Source: Corynebacterium accolens
Lineage (GTDB): Bacteria; Actinomycetota; Actinomycetes; Mycobacteriales; Mycobacteriaceae
Assembly (NCBI RefSeq): GCF_030515985.1
Contig: NZ_CP100376.1
Span: forward strand, 934,028-943,534
Direction: 5' to 3'
DNA length: 9,507 nucleotides
Shown here: piece after piece, positions 6,236 through 9,507 of the stretch
Layout: the number at the start of each line of letters is the position of its first letter
Position numbering within the stretch: position 1 is the stretch's first letter
The notes under the pieces: generated by a model
What the model was told of the DNA's origin: nothing
Databases searched by the model: none
The model's input: the letters and a program-made list of their open reading frames with translations, nothing else
Translations under genes and position numbers: made by a program

Positions 6236-7336
6236 ATCGTCGAAAAAGCCGCCTTCATCGGTAGGCCGCTGCGGCCCCTTGCGATCCCCAGCCTGCTGCG
6301 AAGTGCTATCCGATGCCCGCTTTTCCGCGCGGACAGTCTGCGCTGACGCGCTAGGTGCCGCGGGCTTTGGCGAGGCATACACGCCCGAGGGGGCATCGAC
6401 GGGCGCGGGCCCGCCCACGCCCGTGGGACCCTCATCAAGCGCTGACGCGGATTCATCATCGAGATCCATCCACGCAGGGCGCTCCCGGTTCTGGCGCTTA
6501 TCGTGAACGCGGCAGAATTGGAATGCAATCTCAATAAGCAACAAGAGGCAGGCGGACAAGACCACCATCGTGAAGGGATCTTGGCCCGGAGTCACGAAGG
6601 CGGCGAAGATCATCACGGCGACGATGATGATGCGGCGCTTGTCCTTGACGTGGTTATATTCCAAGACGCCAATGAGGTTGAGGGAGACGATCAACAGTGG
6701 AATCTCGAAACTGATGCCGAAGATGAGCAAGAGCGCCAAGAGGAAGTAGAAGTATCGCTCACCGGTTAATGCTGCTGTTTGATACTCGGCGCCGATGCCG
6801 ATGAGGAATTCTAGGCCCACGGACAAGATGAAGTAGGCCAAGATGGCGCCCACCAAGAACAGGAAGACGGCCACAGCGACGAAGCTTAAGGTATAGCGAC
6901 GCTCATTCTTATGCAGGCCTGGGACGATGAATGCCCACACTTGGTAGAGCCAGACTGGGGATGAAAGCACCGTGCCGGCCAAGGTGGCGACCTTCAGGCG
7001 CAAAATGAGCATCTCAAAGGGACTGGTGGCAAGCAAGCGGCATTCGCCATCGTTATTGAAATTGGCCCGCTTATCTTCCGGCAATGAGCAATAAGGCTCG
7101 CGCAGAATTTCTCCCAGCGGCGGAATCCGGAAGGGCGCCTGCTGATACCAAATGAAACCGATGATCGCGCCGATAACCAAGGCAAGCAGCGAAATAATGA
7201 TCCTTCGCCGCAGCTCTTGCAGGTGCTGCACTAAGGTCATCTCGCCCGTTGGATTCTTGGGCTTGCGTGAAAAACCTCGCCGCTTGCGGCGCACGCGGGT
7301 TCCTGGTTCGCCGGCAGGGTGGGACTGTGAGGACAT
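6227..7336 (-). CDS. tatC: Sec-independent protein translocase TatC
   Basis: A 369-residue polytopic membrane protein, the signal-peptide receptor of the twin-arginine translocase that exports folded proteins. The N-terminus is strongly basic (about 13-27). The family hallmark HLQELRRR lies at 38-45, just before the first membrane helix (about 46-64). SPFEMLILRLK (105-115) contains the conserved F107/E108 region, and further helices lie at about 116-139, 150-171, 195-219, 234-247 and 255-275. TPGQDPFT (249-256) is also family-typical. A hydrophilic Pro/Ala/Ser-rich and acidic tail follows from about 277 to 369, long for TatC. The frame extends upstream to a TTG at 7360, but the ATG at 7336 has a good GAAAGAG 8 nt ahead of it. 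It follows tatA by 127 bp on the same strand. No tatB is seen here; actinobacterial tatB usually sits elsewhere. Confidence 0.97.
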   Translation of the reverse strand: MSSQSHPAGEPGTRVRRKRRGFSRKPKNPTGEMTLVQHLQELRRRIIISLLALVIGAIIGFIWYQQAPFRIPPLGEILREPYCSLPEDKRANFNNDGECRLLATSPFEMLILRLKVATLAGTVLSSPVWLYQVWAFIVPGLHKNERRYTLSFVAVAVFLFLVGAILAYFILSVGLEFLIGIGAEYQTAALTGERYFYFLLALLLIFGISFEIPLLIVSLNLIGVLEYNHVKDKRRIIIVAVMIFAAFVTPGQDPFTMVVLSACLLLLIEIAFQFCRVHDKRQNRERPAWMDLDDESASALDEGPTGVGGPAPVDAPSGVYASPKPAAPSASAQTVRAEKRASDSTSQQAGDRKGPQRPTDEGGFFDDVL

Positions 7337-7344
7337 CAATTTGG

Positions 7345-7351
7345 CTCTTTC
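7345..7351 (-). promoter_or_regulatory. Ribosome binding site of tatC
   Basis: GAAAGAG lies 8 nt before the ATG at 7336 and decides that start over the TTG at 7360, which would leave the site inside the coding frame. A very similar GAAAGAGG precedes tatA. Confidence 0.65.
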
Positions 7352-7463
7352 AACGCACAAGAGCGAACACTACCCTGCTCACCCGGTATCTGGATGCCGC
7401 GCGCCGGCACGGCTGGCGAGTACATAAGCAGAGCGTGTTCGCGTTTCTAGCAGGCAGGGGGCG

Positions 7464-7733
7464 TTAATTCTGAGAGGAAGAGTTTCCCTGCTGGTGGCCA
7501 GGTTGCATATCTGGGCGGTTCCAGAACTCTTCATCGGACTGCTGGCGCTTCTGGCTCAATTGAGCTTGCGCCTCGGAACGCTTGGAGTCCTCCGATTGCA
7601 TTTCATTGACCTCAGATTTGAAAATGCGCATCGAGCGGCCCATGGAACGAGCAAGATCGGGCAATTTCTTCGCGCCAAATAGCAAGATGATGACGAGAAC
7701 AATCAGGCCGATTTCCAATGGTCCTAAGGTCAT
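7464..7733 (-). CDS. tatA: Twin-arginine translocase subunit TatA
   Basis: An 89-residue pore-forming subunit of the Tat export system. A short N-terminal membrane helix (about 4-19) is followed by the FG hinge (F19-G20) and an amphipathic helix, [20 protein letters not shown] (22-41), the standard TatA layout. E7 is near the usual polar position of the helix. The rest is a charged, Gln-rich cytoplasmic tail ending in [10 protein letters not shown]. The frame is open to 7814, which would add 27 basic residues, but the ATG at 7733 has a strong GAAAGAGGA just upstream and gives the family-typical N-terminus. It is probably transcribed from the TATAAT box at 7814-7819, and tatC may share that transcript. 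TatA rather than TatB is favoured by the short length and the FGAKKLP sequence. Confidence 0.96.
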   Translation of the reverse strand: MTLGPLEIGLIVLVIILLFGAKKLPDLARSMGRSMRIFKSEVNEMQSEDSKRSEAQAQLSQKRQQSDEEFWNRPDMQPGHQQGNSSSQN

Positions 7734-7737
7734 AAGA

Positions 7738-7746
7738 TCCTCTTTC
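7738..7746 (-). promoter_or_regulatory. Ribosome binding site of tatA
   Basis: GAAAGAGGA sits 4 nt before the ATG at 7733 and is the best Shine-Dalgarno in the window. It rules out the longer open frame from 7814 as the likely protein. Confidence 0.75.
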
Positions 7747-7761
7747 GGTTCTTCTTTGCTT

Positions 7762-7785
7762 GCGCCGGGTAGCCGCCGCGGGCGC
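7762..7785 (-). other. GC-rich imperfect hairpin in the tatA leader
   Basis: On the minus strand GCGCC at one end can pair with GGCGC at the other, with a further G/C pairing inside an internal loop, over 24 nt. It lies between the presumed transcription start and the tatA ribosome site. It has no U-tract, so it is a possible leader structure rather than a terminator. Confidence 0.3.
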
Positions 7786-7789
7786 TCCC

Positions 7790-7811
7790 TTCGCGGGGAA
7801 TATTCGCGGGG
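7790..7811. repeat. 9-bp direct repeat at the tatA transcription start
   Basis: TTCGCGGGG occurs at 7790-7798 and again at 7803-7811, 13 bp apart. The copies flank or cover the start expected from the -10 box at 7814-7819, and an 8-bp palindrome GAATATTC lies at 7798-7805. The position suits an operator, but no regulator is identified. Confidence 0.5.
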
Positions 7812-7813
7812 CA

Positions 7814-7819
7814 ATTATA
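7814..7819 (-). promoter_or_regulatory. Probable tatA promoter -10 box
   Basis: TATAAT, a perfect consensus -10, occurs on the minus strand 80 nt before the tatA ATG and 28 nt after the pafC stop. The start would fall near 7807, giving a leader of about 75 nt. The -35 region (around 7835-7842) is weak. This suggests tatA, and perhaps tatC, can be expressed apart from pafBC. Confidence 0.6.
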
Positions 7820-7847
7820 AGACGCATGTGCGTGCAGTAACTGAATT

Positions 7848-8801
7848 TTAAGTATAGCCCTTTAACGCAGCATTTCCGCGTTCCGCAATGAGATTCACAA
7901 TAGATTGAGGGGCTATAACGCGTAACCTATCGGCCTGCCCGAGGGCAAAACGAACCAGCCAATCCACCGATCCTACCTGCATCGTTGCAGCTACAGTGCC
8001 GTTTTTTAGGCGTTTGCTTAGTTGCATATCGTAGTATTCTGCAAGCCAAGTGAATTCTTCATGAATGATTAATTCCACGGAATCCGCCGTACCTAAATTA
8101 AAGGGTGCTGCAGCGTCGAAATCCAGCTCCTTGAGGCGCGGATGAGCGGTTTCCTCCGTCAGTTCGGCATGCTTGATGCGGTCGATGCGGAAGGTCCTAT
8201 GCCCCTGCTTATCTTCCTCCCACGCCGCGAGATAAGGCTCGGCATCCACGATGAAGATCCGGGCCGGATCAACCAGGCGCTCGGTTTCCTTATTAGATGA
8301 AGCACTCCAATAGCGCATCCGGATGCGCCGTTTTTCATTGAGCCCGCGGTTTAAGGTTGCCTGGATATCGGATTCTTGCGGGTCCACCGTCGATAACGTG
8401 TCATAGATGCTCAGCGTGCGCTCATCCATAATGGAGCGCAATTTTTCCGCGGCCGACTTAATCGCCCGCGCATCCAACAGCCCCGGCATAGCCTCGAGGG
8501 ATTCTAGGGTAAGCAAGAGCGCGCCGGCCTCGGTTGGGGTAAGCCGCAGTGCTTGTCCCAGACCTTGGTCATTGTAGATGGTGACCCCATCGCGGTAACT
8601 GAAAGAGAGATCGATGAGCTCTTCGGTATTGCGGCCGGTCCCAGAGCAAAACAGCCGGTCCACGGCATCTTTTAGCTCTCCTGGGTCCATCCCCAAATCC
8701 GCGGCCGCCTCCATTGGGGTTTTATCCGGATGGTTTTGAAAATACGGGATGAGGTTGAGCGACCGGACGAGCGCTTGCAGTTTATGAGATCCATCGGCCA
8801 T
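7848..8801 (-). CDS. pafC: WYL-domain transcriptional regulator PafC
   Basis: A 317-residue regulator that with PafB forms the PafBC activator of DNA-damage genes in mycobacteria, independently of LexA/RecA. A winged-helix-like region spans about 7-52 (LVRSLNLIPYF, then TPMEAAADLGMDPGELKDAVDRL). The WYL domain covers about 150-212; the namesake triad reads PYL (189-191) and is followed by HRTFRIDRIKH (201-211), where the conserved basic residues are kept. A C-terminal WCX-like extension (about 240-315) is thought in this family to tune ligand response. The ATG at 8801 is 3 bp after the pafB stop, so the two are almost surely co-translated. The stop at 7848-7850 is followed by the tatA promoter with no terminator in between. 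The assignment rests on the tandem WYL pair next to tatA/tatC, as in mycobacteria. Confidence 0.93.
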   Translation of the reverse strand: MADGSHKLQALVRSLNLIPYFQNHPDKTPMEAAADLGMDPGELKDAVDRLFCSGTGRNTEELIDLSFSYRDGVTIYNDQGLGQALRLTPTEAGALLLTLESLEAMPGLLDARAIKSAAEKLRSIMDERTLSIYDTLSTVDPQESDIQATLNRGLNEKRRIRMRYWSASSNKETERLVDPARIFIVDAEPYLAAWEEDKQGHRTFRIDRIKHAELTEETAHPRLKELDFDAAAPFNLGTADSVELIIHEEFTWLAEYYDMQLSKRLKNGTVAATMQVGSVDWLVRFALGQADRLRVIAPQSIVNLIAERGNAALKGYT

Positions 8802-8804
8802 GGT

Positions 8805-9507
8805 TTACTCAGCTCCGTTGTGGTTGGCGGCTGCGCGCAGGAGGTTAATGATTTCCGTGCGCACTTCGGGGGGACCTAGCACTTTTACCTCTGGGGCATA
8901 GCCGGCTGCGGTGCGCACCAACCAATCCTTCTGGACCCCGGTAAGCACGACGGTGCCATCGGCGGTGCGCGTGCCCACGCTTTCTAGCTCTTGGGCTTGA
9001 CCTTCAGGAATATACAGGGTCGCATCCACCTTTTCGCCGCGCTGTAGCGCCTCTTTGACGAGCTTGTCGATGTCCACCGTCACCTCGATGTGCTCAGCCG
9101 GCTGGTGTGACCGCTTGATATCGGAAAGCCTTAAAGCGCGGAAGACGCGCGGGGCTGCGCGGTCAACATCGAAGCCAACGATATAAATGCGGCTTTGGTG
9201 GTTGACCACTCCCCAAGGATCCATGGTCCGGCGCACGGTCTCTGCTGCCGGGTGGGGGCGATAGGAAAAGGTGATGCGCACTTTATTTCGCACGGCGGCA
9301 AGGACGAAGGTGATGACTTCGGGGGCAAGGCGGGTGATGTCATTGACCGCGGTATAGATGGGCGCGCCCTCCAAGTTGCGGGAGGCGCCCGAGGCGGCGA
9401 TCTTGGTCCACCCGGACAGGGAGAAATCGCTCAATCCACCAGGGGTTCCCACTCCCCCTGCGATGCCAAGCACCATCGCTTCTTCCGGTGTAAATTCCAC
9501 CGGCGGG
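8805..9507 (-). CDS. pafB: WYL-domain transcriptional regulator PafB (5' end outside window)
   Basis: The C-terminal 233 or so residues of PafB, partner of PafC. The frame runs open to the window edge; the GTG at 9500 is preceded in frame by two Pro codons and looks internal (PPVEFTPEEA), not a start. The N-terminal DNA-binding domain is therefore missing from view. The WYL domain covers about 73-131 of the visible part (KVRITFSYRP, then DPWGVVNHQSRIYIVGFD); the namesake triad reads IYI here (105-107), followed by VFRALRLSDIK. A WCX-like end (about 136-225) contains KDWLVRTAAG. The family activates repair genes on DNA damage; the WYL domain is believed to sense nucleic acid. In mycobacteria pafA, the Pup ligase gene, lies directly upstream, so it is expected to the right of the window (inference). 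Confidence 0.92.
   Translation of the reverse strand, partial: PPVEFTPEEAMVLGIAGGVGTPGGLSDFSLSGWTKIAASGASRNLEGAPIYTAVNDITRLAPEVITFVLAAVRNKVRITFSYRPHPAAETVRRTMDPWGVVNHQSRIYIVGFDVDRAAPRVFRALRLSDIKRSHQPAEHIEVTVDIDKLVKEALQRGEKVDATLYIPEGQAQELESVGTRTADGTVVLTGVQKDWLVRTAAGYAPEVKVLGPPEVRTEIINLLRAAANHNGAE

Noticed and set aside
7337..7360. TTG start for TatC
   Set aside because: The ATG at 7336 has a well-spaced GAAAGAG; the TTG has no such site.
7464..7733. TatB rather than TatA
   Set aside because: The protein is short and has the [11 protein letters not shown] hinge and amphipathic helix typical of TatA.
7734..7814. An upstream extension of TatA by 27 residues
   Set aside because: It would bury the strong ribosome site and the predicted transcript start, and it puts a basic stretch ahead of the normal TatA N-terminus.

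Overview
The window looks like conserved chromosomal DNA from a Corynebacterium species; I infer this from gene content and order, not from a database match. The clues are moderately high GC, genes packed on one strand, and the order pafB-pafC-tatA-tatC-helY-like helicase-M24 peptidase-SDR. This resembles the pafA-pafB-pafC-tatA-tatC-helY-pepE order known from Mycobacterium. Eight of the nine genes lie on the minus strand; the exception is a CobG-like gene on plus.

Right to left, in minus-strand transcription order: pafB (8805-9507, 5' end outside the window) and pafC (7848-8801) are two WYL-domain regulators 3 bp apart. They are expected to act as the PafBC DNA-damage activator. A consensus -10 box then precedes tatA (7464-7733) and tatC (6227-7336), which encode the pore and receptor of twin-arginine protein export; no tatB is present. 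A 938-residue Ski2/HelY-like helicase (3389-6205) follows 21 bp after tatC. Next come an Xaa-Pro dipeptidase (2232-3353) with its own probable promoter and a DprE2-like short-chain dehydrogenase (1485-2231) that starts at the base after the peptidase stop.

The plus-strand gene (676-1488) converges on the SDR gene, and the two stop codons share one CTAG. It resembles the ferredoxin-like half-domains of the cobalamin enzyme CobG (precorrin-3B synthase) but lacks the cysteines for an iron-sulfur cluster, so it may be a reduced or repurposed relic. The left end holds fxsA (9-611), divergent from the CobG-like gene across a 64-bp gap.

No mobile element, CRISPR array, tRNA or rRNA was seen, and no gene-free stretch exceeds about 130 bp. 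I see no obvious novel multi-gene system. The points most worth checking are the CobG-like protein without cluster ligands, a recurring TAnnCT box 7-8 nt before ATG that suggests leaderless transcripts, direct repeats at the tatA promoter, low-complexity extensions on FxsA and TatC, and a basic linker in the helicase.
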